From assembly GCA_947496465.1 (NCBI GenBank), contig CANMCX010000012.1, positions 49,631 through 113,630 on the forward strand: a stretch of DNA of 64,000 nt. Direction: 5' to 3'. The notes below the pieces were generated by a model that was not told where the DNA came from, made no database searches, and worked only from the letters and a program-made list of their open reading frames with translations. Below are positions 42,591 through 51,257 of this stretch, in pieces (positions within the stretch are counted from its first letter, which is position 1; each line of letters opens with the position of its first letter). Position numbers and translations under genes: made by a program. This stretch comes from Marinifilum_A sediminis. GTDB taxonomy: Bacteria; Bacteroidota; Bacteroidia; Bacteroidales; Marinifilaceae.

Positions 42591-44258
42591 ATGGGTAAAT
42601 TAATTGATATTTATTTTGAAGATCTGGACCAAAAAAGATCTTATGCCGTAGGCACTGATCTTCAAACAATTCTTAAAGATGTAAATCCAAAATTAAAAGG
42701 TGATGTGCTTGGAGCAATGGTAAACAATAAGCTAAAAGAACTTACCTATGAAATTTATAAACCCAAAAATGTTCGTTTTATAGATCTTATTCACCCTGCT
42801 GGTAGAAGAATGTATATTCGATCACTTTGCTTTGTTTTGTATAAGGCAGTAAACGATTTGTATCCAGGTGCTGGATTTCGTTTAGAGCACTCCATATCGA
42901 ATGGCTTATATTGTCGTTTAACAGATAAAAATATTGTTTTAAGCGAAGAAGATATTGCGAATATAAAAAATAGAATGCAGGAAATTATTGCTGCCGATAT
43001 GCCTTTTGTTCGTGAGGAGATTGAAACCGAAAAAGCAATTGAAATTTTCGAAAGCCAGGGATTGAAGGAAAAAACGGATGTGTTTAAAACTCGTGGAAAC
43101 TTGTATACATCAGTTTATCGATTGGGTGAGAATGCTGATTATTTTTACGGATTTTTAGTGCCTTCAACTGGGGTTTTGCGTGTATTTGATTTGGTACACT
43201 TTTATCGTGGAATGTTATTAATGAGTCCAAAACGAGAAGAACCTTCTGTTGTGGAATCTCAGGTTAAGCAGGAGAAAATGCTTAAAGTATTTAGTGAATA
43301 CAAACGCTGGGGAAAAGTATTAAATATTTCGAATATTGGAGATTTGAACAACTATGTTGCAGGCAACAACATTTCTGAGATGATTAAAATTTCAGAAGCT
43401 CTGCACGAGAAAAAGATATCTCAGATAGCGGATAAGATTCGTAAAAAAAGAAAACGTACCAAGCTGATTTTAATTTCTGGTCCTTCATCATCAGGAAAAA
43501 CAACTTTTGGCAAGCGACTGGCTATTCAATTAAAAGTAGCTGGATTAAAGCCTGTTAATCTTTCCTTAGATAATTATTTTGTGAATCGTGAGCACACTCC
43601 TTTAGATGAGAATGGTGATTATGATTTTGAAGCATTAAATGCATTGGATGTAGATCTGTTTAATAAAAACTTGGTTTCATTGTTAGCTGGTGAAGAGATT
43701 GAATTGCCAAAATTTTCATTTGAGACAGGAGCTCGGTATTACGATGGTGAAAAACTGAAAATTAGTGAAAAGCAAGTTTTGGTTGTAGAAGGAATACACG
43801 CCTTAAATCCGGAATTAACACCACTGATTGCCGATGAAGCAAAATTTAGAATTTACATTTCGGCACTAACTTCTATATCTATCGATGGACACAATAGAAT
43901 TCCATCTACTGATAATAGATTGATTCGAAGAATAGTTCGGGATTATAAGTATAGAAATTATAGCGCTGCTGATACAATTAAGAGGTGGCCAAGTGTTCGT
44001 CGTGGAGAAATGAAGAATATATTTCCTTTTCAGGAAGAAGCTGACGTCATGTTTAATTCGGCATTACCTTATGAGCTTGGAGTCTTGAAAAGATATGCAG
44101 AACCAATTTTAAAAGAAGTACAGCCAAATCAACCAGAATATTCGGAGGTGAATCGTTTGCTAAAGTTTTTTAGTTACTTTTTGCCAATTTGTGATGATGA
44201 AATTCCACCAACGTCATTAATGCGGGAGTTCCTCGGAGGTAGTACTTTCGACTATTAA
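42591..44258 (+). CDS. Nucleoside kinase (uridine kinase-like)
   Basis: The 555-residue cytoplasmic kinase has a two-part architecture. The N-terminal half (about 1-240) has a ThrRS-like region (TGS-like start, then a part with HSISNGLYCRL that resembles the second additional domain). The C-terminal half is a uridine-kinase/phosphoribulokinase P-loop domain with Walker A GPSSSGKT at 297-304, SLDNYFVNREHTPL, LPKFSFETGARYYDG and the VVEGIHALNPEL Walker B region. It phosphorylates a nucleoside, probably uridine or cytidine; exact specificity is inferred. A terminator-like hairpin follows. Confidence 0.88.
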   Translation: MGKLIDIYFEDLDQKRSYAVGTDLQTILKDVNPKLKGDVLGAMVNNKLKELTYEIYKPKNVRFIDLIHPAGRRMYIRSLCFVLYKAVNDLYPGAGFRLEHSISNGLYCRLTDKNIVLSEEDIANIKNRMQEIIAADMPFVREEIETEKAIEIFESQGLKEKTDVFKTRGNLYTSVYRLGENADYFYGFLVPSTGVLRVFDLVHFYRGMLLMSPKREEPSVVESQVKQEKMLKVFSEYKRWGKVLNISNIGDLNNYVAGNNISEMIKISEALHEKKISQIADKIRKKRKRTKLILISGPSSSGKTTFGKRLAIQLKVAGLKPVNLSLDNYFVNREHTPLDENGDYDFEALNALDVDLFNKNLVSLLAGEEIELPKFSFETGARYYDGEKLKISEKQVLVVEGIHALNPELTPLIADEAKFRIYISALTSISIDGHNRIPSTDNRLIRRIVRDYKYRNYSAADTIKRWPSVRRGEMKNIFPFQEEADVMFNSALPYELGVLKRYAEPILKEVQPNQPEYSEVNRLLKFFSYFLPICDDEIPPTSLMREFLGGSTFDY

Positions 44259-44261
44259 ATT

Positions 44262-44435
44262 TGTTAATAACTTTTAACTTGTTAATATTACATCCTGTCC
44301 TCATTGTTAATTACTTGATAATGGAGGATGGGATTTTTTAGTTGTCAACAGCTGTATGTCTTTGAGTATAGGGTGTGACAAGTTTATTAACAAATAGTCA
44401 ACAGTGTTGATAACTTGTTAATATTCTGTTGAAAA
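44262..44435. other. Cluster of DnaA-box-like words, gene-free region 44259-44554
   Basis: The 296-bp gap before smpB has several 9-base words close to the DnaA box TTATCCACA, read on either strand: TGTTAATAA (44262-44270), TTATTAACA (44384-44392), TGTTGATAA (44405-44413, an 8/9 match to the box on the other strand), TTGTTAATA (44279-44287 and 44415-44423) and TGTTGAAAA (44427-44435). The region is AT-rich. It may be an origin-like or DnaA-binding region, or a chance product of base composition. A further hairpin, GCCCGTCTTTTCAGAAACGGGC, lies at about 44453-44474; its arms are GCCCGT and ACGGGC. Confidence 0.35.
44291..44340 (+). terminator. Possible terminator after the nucleoside kinase
   Basis: An imperfect stem (catcctgtcctcatt with aatggaggatgggat) leads into T6. 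The two arms pair with bulges. Confidence 0.5.
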
Positions 44436-44554
44436 CACATATTGATAGGAATGCCCGTCTTTTCAGAAACGGGCTGCAAATATAGAATAAAATATTGATG
44501 ATTTGAAAGCGTAAATGCGAGTTTTTTTGAAGAAAAAATCAGATGAATATCTAA

Positions 44555-45001
44555 CTACCTCTTCATCATACGATCTATCTCTCTCTTGCTATCTTTTTGT
44601 TTTAAACTTTCTCTTTTATCGTAGTGTTTTTTACCTCTGCAAAGAGCAATTTCCATTTTTGCAAAGCCCTTATCATTTAGAAAAAGTTTTGTAGGTATAA
44701 TGGTTAAACCTGATTCTTTTGTTTTGCGATCAAGTTTATTTAATTCTTTTCGATTTAATAAAAGTTTTCGTTCTCTTTTTTCTTCGTGATTGTAGTAGGA
44801 TCCAAATTTGTATTCTGAGATATGCATGCCAACTACATAGAGTTCGTTTCTGGTAAAAGTGCAAAAGGAATCTACGAGACTAGCTTTGCCAGCACGAATT
44901 GCTTTAATTTCGGTTCCAAAAAGTTGAATACCAGCTACAAATTTCTCGATAAATTCGTATTCGAAACTTGCTCGTTTATTTTTTATATTGATTTTTTGCA
45001 T
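44555..45001 (-). CDS. smpB: SsrA-binding protein
   Basis: SmpB delivers tmRNA to stalled ribosomes for trans-translation. The 148-residue protein has the family sequence KNKRASFEYEFIEKFVAGIQLFGTEIKAIRAGK near the N-terminus, which I quote in two parts (ASFEYEFIEKFVAG and LFGTEIKAIRAGKASL). The middle contains LNRKELNKLDRKTKESGLTI and GFAKMEIALCRGKKHYDKRE. The tail (LKQKDSKREIDRMMKR) is the basic C-terminus that enters the mRNA channel. A minus-strand TAAATTTG (45023-45030) lies 22 bases upstream. A Yip1-like gene ends 33 bases upstream, so read-through is possible. Confidence 0.96.
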   Translation of the reverse strand: MQKINIKNKRASFEYEFIEKFVAGIQLFGTEIKAIRAGKASLVDSFCTFTRNELYVVGMHISEYKFGSYYNHEEKRERKLLLNRKELNKLDRKTKESGLTIIPTKLFLNDKGFAKMEIALCRGKKHYDKRESLKQKDSKREIDRMMKR

Positions 45002-45022
45002 CGTGTAATCTTAATTTCTCTG

Positions 45023-45030
45023 CAAATTTA
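45023..45030 (-). promoter_or_regulatory. -7 element upstream of smpB
   Basis: The minus-strand word is TAAATTTG (TAnnTTTG). No clear -33 TTTG is visible at 19-21 bases. Confidence 0.4.
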
Positions 45031-45034
45031 ATAT

Positions 45035-45625
45035 TTAAATTGTTACCGGAAGCTTGAATAGAATGGAAAACATCCTTTCAAAGATAAGTGGTAGCACAAG
45101 AATTAATAAACTTGCCATAATCGTGAATCCTGGTCTTTTGTTTTCTGCTATCGGTAAAAGAGGAGCGGTTCCGAGCCATAATATGCGAATAAAATACAAT
45201 TCGAAAATCAAACAAAGTTGATTTAAGAAGGATTTTGCTGTAAATAAATTAGCTGAGCCATGAAAGATACAGAGAACCGAAGCGCTAAAAATCACCAATT
45301 TAAATATTACATCAGGTTTAATTTTTAATTGAAAATTTGGAGTAAGTAAAATTATAATTTTAGCTGCGCAGTAAAGTCCTAAATTAAGAGATAGGAAATC
45401 AACAAAAAAGTAAGAAATGGCAGTAAGTAAATTTTTTGAATGTATGAAAATTCCTATTCCTGAAATTAATGAAGAAATGGCAATTATAGGAAAAGCGAAT
45501 TTTAAAAATAATTCACTTGTTTTATATTCTTCAGGAGTTATTCTTTCCCATTCTTGCTTAGGAGTTAAGAATAAATTTCGAAGCCTGAAAATTGAATTTA
45601 GAATGCTTTTTGATTTATATGACAT
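45035..45625 (-). CDS. Yip1-like multi-pass membrane protein (copy 1)
   Basis: The 196-residue protein has about five hydrophobic helices. The N-terminal amphipathic segment contains LFLTPKQEWERITPEEYK, the PxQEW motif that opens YIP1-family proteins. A loop with two Lys-Pro residues precedes the middle helices. No catalytic motif is visible. It is paralogous to the next gene upstream (copy 2). Members in Bacteroidota are without known role. A TAATTTTG word on the minus strand at 45652-45659 could be its promoter -7. Confidence 0.72.
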   Translation of the reverse strand: MSYKSKSILNSIFRLRNLFLTPKQEWERITPEEYKTSELFLKFAFPIIAISSLISGIGIFIHSKNLLTAISYFFVDFLSLNLGLYCAAKIIILLTPNFQLKIKPDVIFKLVIFSASVLCIFHGSANLFTAKSFLNQLCLIFELYFIRILWLGTAPLLPIAENKRPGFTIMASLLILVLPLIFERMFSILFKLPVTI

Positions 45626-45651
45626 TTTAAATTAGTCTTGTTTTTGTCTAT

Positions 45652-45659
45652 CAAAATTA
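45652..45659 (-). promoter_or_regulatory. -7 element upstream of Yip1-like copy 1
   Basis: The minus-strand word is TAATTTTG (TAnnTTTG), with a TTTC-like -33 about 18 bases further upstream. Confidence 0.4.
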
Positions 45660-45717
45660 AACAAGCTTTTTAAAATTGAAAGATTAAAATTGAATTTTCC
45701 AGTAATTATATATGGAA

Positions 45718-46320
45718 TCAAAACCCCATAAGGTTGGCAAAACCTATAAAGAATGCTCCCAGTAAAGCATATATGGAAAGTAATCCTATTAAAATAAAGG
45801 TAAAATAACCCGATTTTCTGTGGTCAGGAACATTTAGAATAGGAGTTATTCCTTTGTAGAGAATAAAGAAACTGTATAATCCAAAAATGGTTAAATAATT
45901 AATGGTGGGAAATAAGAAAGCAATTGAATTAAAAATAATTCCTGGAGTATAGGAAAAACCAATGAGTATAAATGCATGGTTGAAACGCTCCTTATTATCC
46001 GGTAATACAGTAAACTGTTTTACTAACCATGATGAAAGAAATATGGAAACAATTGAGAAAATAAATGTTGCAATAGCTGAGTAAAGAAACATTTGTAAAT
46101 GCTCTGAGGGATTTTTTTCGAACAAAAGCAGACCAATATAGTTCGATGCCGACATCAAGAAAATTAATGGAATTAATAATTGATATAGTAATTTTTTGTA
46201 ACTGATGTTTTCTTCAGCTAAAATTAAATTCCATTCTTGCTCAGGAGTTATGAATAGGCGAAAGGCATGCTTATAGGCTTGTAGCAGTGTCATATGTTCA
46301 GATGTAGTTAGTGATTTCAA
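45718..46320 (-). CDS. Yip1-like multi-pass membrane protein (copy 2)
   Basis: The 200-residue protein has about five hydrophobic helices. It shares the start LFITPEQEWNLILAEE with copy 1 and the same overall spacing, including the late GITPILNVPDHRKSGYF, where copy 1 has GTAPLLPIAENKRPGF. The two are tandem paralogs separated by 92 bases. The family's cytosolic partner is unknown in bacteria. The gene is divergent from miaA with 122 bases between them. Confidence 0.75.
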   Translation of the reverse strand: MKSLTTSEHMTLLQAYKHAFRLFITPEQEWNLILAEENISYKKLLYQLLIPLIFLMSASNYIGLLLFEKNPSEHLQMFLYSAIATFIFSIVSIFLSSWLVKQFTVLPDNKERFNHAFILIGFSYTPGIIFNSIAFLFPTINYLTIFGLYSFFILYKGITPILNVPDHRKSGYFTFILIGLLSIYALLGAFFIGFANLMGF

Positions 46321-46442
46321 AAAACTTAAAGTAATTTTGTGGCTGAATCTTACATTCAGACTAATTGTAAGATAAACATTATCTTGATAAAGAAAAACCG
46401 GTAATTGTCAGTAGGTTACGACAAGCCGAAAAAATATTTGAA

Positions 46443-47357
46443 ATGCAATACAATTTATTGGTTGTTTTAGGAGCTACAGCTACCGGAAAAACGAGTTTGG
46501 CAGTTAATTTGGCGAAAGAGTTTAGTGGGGAGATTATAAGTGCAGATTCGCGCCAAATTTATCGCGGAATGGACTTGGGAACTGGTAAAGATATTGAAGA
46601 GTATGTAATTGATGGCACGCCAATTCCTTATCACTTGATTGATATTGTGGATGCAGGTTACAAGTACAATGTGTTTGAATTTCAGAGAGATTTTGTTAGT
46701 GCATTTGAAGATATTACGCAACGAAAAAAATTGCCTGTTGTCTGTGGGGGAACTGGAATGTATCTTGAGGCTGTTTTAAAAGGTTATAAGTTGATTGCCG
46801 TGCCCAATGATGAGGTTTTCAGGGAGGAAATGAAAGGGAAAACAATAGAAGAATTAGAGGTGATTCTGCGTTCGTATAAAGAGTTACATAATAATAGCGA
46901 CATAGAAACGAAGAAACGTGCCATCAGAGCTATTGAAATTGAACGTTATTATGCTTCCAATCCTCAAATTGATATGTCCTACCCTCAAATGAACCCTTTA
47001 TTAGTTGGAATTAAATTTGATAGAGAAAGTAGAAGAGATAGGATTAGTTTTAGACTAAAACAAAGACTAAAAGAAGGAATGATTGAAGAGGTTCAATCGC
47101 TTCTAAAATCGGGTGTTTCGGCGGATGATCTAATTTATTATGGACTTGAATATAAGTTTTTAACTCAATATGCAATAGGGCAGATTTCTTACGATGAAAT
47201 GTTCTCGGGTTTAGAGGTTGCCATTCATCAATTTGCCAAACGACAAATGACTTGGTTTCGAAAAATGGAACGAAGTGGTAGTGATATTAAATGGTTGGAT
47301 GGATATATGCCTCTTGATGAAAAAATTGATCAGGTTAAAGAGTGGTTTTCTGTTTAA
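46443..47357 (+). CDS. miaA: tRNA dimethylallyltransferase
   Basis: MiaA adds a dimethylallyl group to the N6 of A37 in tRNAs that read UNN codons. The 304-residue protein starts MQYNLLVVLGATATGKTSLA, whose P-loop GATATGKTS is at 10-18. SADSRQIYRGMDLGTGKD, HLIDIVDAGYKYNVFEFQRD and VVCGGTGMYLEA are all intact. The C-terminal third has GLEYKFLTQYAIG and RQMTWFRKMERS, the tRNA-binding end. It is convergent with the isochorismatase-family gene, whose stop overlaps by 4 bases, with no terminator between. Confidence 0.96.
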   Translation: MQYNLLVVLGATATGKTSLAVNLAKEFSGEIISADSRQIYRGMDLGTGKDIEEYVIDGTPIPYHLIDIVDAGYKYNVFEFQRDFVSAFEDITQRKKLPVVCGGTGMYLEAVLKGYKLIAVPNDEVFREEMKGKTIEELEVILRSYKELHNNSDIETKKRAIRAIEIERYYASNPQIDMSYPQMNPLLVGIKFDRESRRDRISFRLKQRLKEGMIEEVQSLLKSGVSADDLIYYGLEYKFLTQYAIGQISYDEMFSGLEVAIHQFAKRQMTWFRKMERSGSDIKWLDGYMPLDEKIDQVKEWFSV

Positions 47358-47989
47358 AATAGATGATTTTCCAAATCTTTAAACTGAACACGCTTAATTC
47401 CTAACTTGTCCCAATTGGAGAATGGTAAAGGAATATTTGGAAGCTCCTTAATTGCATCTTCAATAACATAAACTTCATAGTTTCGTTGAGCCAATCCAAT
47501 AGCTGCCTGATCAACACAAACATTGGTGGTTACGCCATATACAAAAATCTTTTTTGGAGAAAGTTGCTGTAGGATATTTTCGGTATTAGGATTTCCTTCG
47601 AAAACATTAAAAGCATCTTTGCGAATTATGATGTTACGTTTAGTGACGATTTTCTTAACTTTTGAAAGATCGTAGGATTTATTCCATAAAACTTCAGAGA
47701 AAGATTCGGAAGGTTTGGTTTCTGTAATGTATTCTGCGCCTTCAGTTCCTGCCATGCAGTGTTCTGGAAATGTATTCACAAAATCAGGCTTATCTGCTAA
47801 CTCTTTCGAATTAGTGTAATGATGATCTGCTGTGTTTACAACTTGAATGTTGAGCTTGCTCGCCAAGCTTGTAATTTTGTGGAGAGTTGCCTGTATTTCT
47901 TCAGCTCCAGGAGCATATAACTTACCATCTTTACTCATGAAATCGACTTGAGTATCAACATTCCAAAATAAGATGTCTTTTGTAAACAT
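47354..47989 (-). CDS. Isochorismatase-family cysteine hydrolase (nicotinamidase-like)
   Basis: The 211-residue protein has the family triad: Asp12 or Asp16 in NVDTQVDFM, a Lys in the NIIIRKDAFNVFEG region, and Cys near residue 160 in VYGVTTNVCVDQAAIGL. The substrate set includes nicotinamide, isochorismate and N-carbamoyl compounds. The loop TADHHYTNSKELADKPDF, with two His, could be the metal-binding site of nicotinamidases (DxHxxH-like), so nicotinamidase is a fair guess. A promoter TTTG-N19-TATTTTTA lies upstream. It overlaps the end of miaA. Confidence 0.82.
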   Translation of the reverse strand: MFTKDILFWNVDTQVDFMSKDGKLYAPGAEEIQATLHKITSLASKLNIQVVNTADHHYTNSKELADKPDFVNTFPEHCMAGTEGAEYITETKPSESFSEVLWNKSYDLSKVKKIVTKRNIIIRKDAFNVFEGNPNTENILQQLSPKKIFVYGVTTNVCVDQAAIGLAQRNYEVYVIEDAIKELPNIPLPFSNWDKLGIKRVQFKDLENHLF

Positions 47990-48010
47990 ATTAATGTGAT
48001 TTTGTTTCTG

Positions 48011-48041
48011 TAAAAATACAACGGAGTAAAATTAAATCAAA
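48011..48041 (-). promoter_or_regulatory. Promoter of the isochorismatase-family gene
   Basis: On the minus strand TTTG (48038-48041) is followed by 19 bases and TATTTTTA (48011-48018), one mismatch from TAnnTTTG. Confidence 0.5.
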
Positions 48042-48179
48042 ATTTGCAGTTGTGTATTCAATATTTATATCGGAAAATTATACCTTTTTATCATGGTATT
48101 TGCAATCGATAACGAATAAGTTTCCTGTCCACCTTATTCTTTTTTACCTTAAATTTTGAAATAAAGAAAACACCAATTA

Positions 48180-49244
48180 ATGAATAACATAAAATCTATA
48201 TCTAGTAGTAGGGTGATTTCCCATATACTGTTTTGGGTTGTGGCTATTGTTCTATTTTTATTTACCATGTTTGTGGCAAGTAATTTTAAGAATGTATTAA
48301 AGCCAGAACCTGTATTAATGACATTGGTTTTTAACTTGTGTTTTGCTTCGGCAGTTTATATAAATTTATTAGTTCTATTTCCATATTTATTTAAAAAGCA
48401 AAGGTACTTTCTCTATATTATCTCTGTACTTGGGCTTGTTTCATTAACAGCTTTTGTAATTGATTTCTTACTGGTTTATCCGTTCAATAGTTTTGTGCAT
48501 AATGAAAAGATTTTTGAAGAAATGACATTTGTTGTTTGGATAAATTTCACCATTTTCACATTGATTTATGTTAGTGTTACCACCTTTTTTTCGATGATGA
48601 GAGAATGGTTTGTACTTCAAAAAATTTTGGATAAGGTTCACAAGATTGAAAAGGAGAAATTGGAGGCGGAGCTGAAGGTTTTAAAATCTCAGATTAACCC
48701 TCATTTTTTATTCAATACATTAAATAATTTGTACTCGCTTACGTTAGATAAATCGGATAAGGCACCCAATTTAGTGTTGAAATTATCTGATATGATGAGG
48801 TATATTTTATACGAATGTAACGATAAGTATGTATTGCTCGAAAAAGAATTGGATTTTGTAAGGAATTATCTGGATCTTCAGAAGATAAGATTGGATGAAG
48901 CCACTCCTGTGAAAATTGATGTAAAAGGTAATACATCTCAAAATAAAATTGCTCCCTTGCTGTTTGAACCATTAATTGAGAATGCATTTAAGCATGGAGC
49001 TTATGGGAGAAATAACAATGGCTTTATAGATATTCTTTTTAATTTCGAAGAAAGAGATCGTATGGAATTGTCGATTCAAAATCGATATGATGAGAATTGG
49101 CAGGCAGAGGATGGAAAAAACAAAGGAATTGGGTTAAAAAATGTAAAGCGAAGACTGGAGTTATTGTATCCGGAAAAGCACAGCTTAGATATTTCTAAAG
49201 AGGAAAATCTATTTACGGTTGTTTTAAAAATTGATTTATCTTAA
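48180..49244 (+). CDS. LytS/YpdA-type sensor histidine kinase
   Basis: The 354-residue inner-membrane kinase has four hydrophobic helices in the first 145 residues and no periplasmic sensor domain. A short coiled-coil follows. The His-kinase core has the phospho-acceptor H175 in QINPHFLFNTLNNL, the N-box PLIENAFKHGAYG, and the G-box GIGLKNVKRRLELLYP. This places it in the LytS (His_kinase PF06580) group. Its partner is the LytTR regulator, which starts 30 bases downstream. The signal is unknown. Confidence 0.92.
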   Translation: MNNIKSISSSRVISHILFWVVAIVLFLFTMFVASNFKNVLKPEPVLMTLVFNLCFASAVYINLLVLFPYLFKKQRYFLYIISVLGLVSLTAFVIDFLLVYPFNSFVHNEKIFEEMTFVVWINFTIFTLIYVSVTTFFSMMREWFVLQKILDKVHKIEKEKLEAELKVLKSQINPHFLFNTLNNLYSLTLDKSDKAPNLVLKLSDMMRYILYECNDKYVLLEKELDFVRNYLDLQKIRLDEATPVKIDVKGNTSQNKIAPLLFEPLIENAFKHGAYGRNNNGFIDILFNFEERDRMELSIQNRYDENWQAEDGKNKGIGLKNVKRRLELLYPEKHSLDISKEENLFTVVLKIDLS

Positions 49245-49274
49245 GTTTAACTTAAGAAGATAAAATAAAAATAT

Positions 49275-49979
49275 ATGAAGTTGAAGTGCTTAATTATAGA
49301 CGATGAGCCTCTGGCGCAAAGAGTATTGGAAAAGTATATCTCTGAATTGTCGAATTTAGAACTTAAGGGTAAATGTAGCGATGCTATTGAAGCCATGGAA
49401 GTGCTTCAAGATGAGCCGATGGATCTGATTTTTTTGGATATTAACATGCCTCGTTTGAGCGGAATTAATTTCCTGAAATCATATAAAAATCCACCAATGG
49501 TTATTATAACTACGGCCTATACCGAATATGCGCTAGAGAGTTATGAGCTAAATGTATTGGATTATTTAAAAAAGCCATTCTCATTTGAACGATTTTTACA
49601 AGCTGTGCAAAAGGCTGAAGAAAAAATGAAAGCTCCTGCAGAAGCAACAGAAACTGTAAAAGACGAACGTGAGTATATTTTTGTAAAGGCAAATAAAAAA
49701 ACGATCAATATTAAACTGGATTCGATTCAATATGTTGAAGCATTGGGCGATTATGTGAAAATTTACACCAATGAAGGACATGTTGTAACCTATCAATCTT
49801 TAAAGGGAATTGAACGCTTGTTGCCCTCTTTAAAGTTTTATAGAATTCATAAATCATACATTGTATCGTTATCAAAAATAAAATCGATAGAAGGAAATAT
49901 GGTGCACATGGAGAAAGGTACCATACCTATAGGAAATAATTACAAACAGGGATTCTTTCAAAGAATTCATCCTGTGTAG
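49275..49979 (+). CDS. LytTR-family response regulator
   Basis: The 234-residue response regulator has a receiver domain (about 1-120) with the phospho-acceptor Asp55 in LIFLDINMPRLSG, the acidic pair Asp9-Asp10, Thr in ITTAYTEYALE and Lys in LKKPF. A C-terminal LytTR DNA-binding domain (about 133-234) includes FVKANKKTINIKLDSIQYVEALGDYVKIY and FYRIHKSYIVSLSKI, cited here as VEALGDYVKIY and FYRIHKSYIVSL. It pairs with the LytS-type kinase just upstream. A direct-repeat binding site cannot be named from this window. A strong terminator follows. Confidence 0.94.
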   Translation: MKLKCLIIDDEPLAQRVLEKYISELSNLELKGKCSDAIEAMEVLQDEPMDLIFLDINMPRLSGINFLKSYKNPPMVIITTAYTEYALESYELNVLDYLKKPFSFERFLQAVQKAEEKMKAPAEATETVKDEREYIFVKANKKTINIKLDSIQYVEALGDYVKIYTNEGHVVTYQSLKGIERLLPSLKFYRIHKSYIVSLSKIKSIEGNMVHMEKGTIPIGNNYKQGFFQRIHPV

Positions 49980-50002
49980 TTTTTATAATCAAGTCTGTTT
50001 TA

Positions 50003-50037
50003 AAAAGAACCGAGTTCAGCGTCGGTTCTTTTTTTTT
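50003..50037 (+). terminator. Terminator of the two-component operon
   Basis: The stem AAAAGAACCGA / TCGGTTCTTTT has an 8-base loop and T8. Confidence 0.92.
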
Positions 50038-50282
50038 GTTTAAATAAACTGGAGAAAGGATTTTGTAATACAGTATGCTGTTGATTATTAAGATGAATTT
50101 GAACTTTCACACTTAAAGATTTAGTTTGTTTTTAAATATAATAAATTGATCTATGTTCAGAATAGACTGTATAAGGAAGGAGCAGGAAGAAGATATTGTA
50201 AAAATCATGCTTGATTTTACTCCCTTTTTGTTAAATTTAGGCTTTAATAATTTGAATCCGATCAATATTAAATTTTAAAACT

Positions 50283-51107
50283 ATGAACAGACGTACCATT
50301 TCTCGTTATACCCTTGTTCTTTTCGCACTTGCGATTGGCTTTGTAGCATGTAAGCCTGTAGATAAAAAGAAGGACGGGCAAACAGTTAAGCCTTTACTTA
50401 AAAAAGCTATTGAAAGCGAAATTAAAGATGTGGTTTACCCACTTCCTACTGCTTTCGAATTAACATCGATGTTGAATAGAATTGGAGCTGATTATATCCT
50501 TGGATTATCGAACTCTACAGAAAATGCAGATAAATATTTCACTGAAAAAGCAAGAGCTTTAAATTTAGGTGTATATAGTGCTGATTTAAGTTACGCAAGT
50601 ACTTATAATCGTAAGCAAGAAACCATGTTGTTTCTAAAAGCATCAAAAACTTTAATTGATAATTTGGAAATTACTGGTTCTTACAATGAAACTCTTGTTG
50701 AAGATGTTGAGCAGAATCTTGATGATAAAGATCAATTGGTGAAAATCATTACCAACTCTTTCTACGATACTTATGAGTTTTTAAATAAGAATGGAAAAGC
50801 TAATCTTTCCCTTTTGGTTGTAAGTGGTAGTTTTATCGAAGGATTGTATATTTCTACTCACATTTCTGAGAATACATATTCAAATCCTGAAATTGTAAAA
50901 GTAATTTTTGATCAGAAAGAATCTCTAGAAAAATTATTACAAGTTCTTGAACCAGAAAAGAAAGATCCTAATGTGGCTGCATTAATTACAGAATTATCTG
51001 GATTAAAAGCGAGCTATGATAAGATTGTAGAAGGTAAAATGACTGAAGATCAGTTAAACGAAATTATTGCTAGCGTTGCTAAATTAAGAAATGGCATTGT
51101 ACAGTAA
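50283..51107 (+). CDS. Predicted lipoprotein, helical, unknown function
   Basis: The 274-residue protein has a lipobox at GFVACK near residue 23. The rest is almost entirely helical, with patterns such as LPTAFELTSMLNRIGADYILGLS and repeated Leu/Glu heptads toward the C-terminus. No catalytic motif is seen. It resembles Bacteroidota helical lipoproteins of unknown function that I know only by type. It stands in its own transcription unit, with a hairpin terminator after it. Confidence 0.75.
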   Translation: MNRRTISRYTLVLFALAIGFVACKPVDKKKDGQTVKPLLKKAIESEIKDVVYPLPTAFELTSMLNRIGADYILGLSNSTENADKYFTEKARALNLGVYSADLSYASTYNRKQETMLFLKASKTLIDNLEITGSYNETLVEDVEQNLDDKDQLVKIITNSFYDTYEFLNKNGKANLSLLVVSGSFIEGLYISTHISENTYSNPEIVKVIFDQKESLEKLLQVLEPEKKDPNVAALITELSGLKASYDKIVEGKMTEDQLNEIIASVAKLRNGIVQ

Positions 51108-51131
51108 TTTGTATAACTATTAAGATATTGG

Positions 51132-51163
51132 AACTGCCTCTCTTTTTGAGTGGCAGTTTTTTT
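51132..51163 (+). terminator. Terminator of the helical lipoprotein gene
   Basis: AACTGCC pairs with GGCAGTT (with further TCTC/GAG contacts), followed by T7. Confidence 0.8.
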
Positions 51164-51257
51164 ATGCCAACAAGCTTGTTATGCTTCTGTTTGTTTGGAA
51201 ATAAATTGTAATTTTAAGAACAGTCTCAATAAAGAACAATAAAATCCTTAATTGTAA

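Noticed and set aside
50153..50278. 41-residue frame (start MFRIDCIRKEQE) before the helical lipoprotein gene
   Set aside because: It has no ribosome site or recognised domain, and it ends 4 bases before the next start in a likely promoter region. It could be a leader peptide, but I see no regulatory structure.
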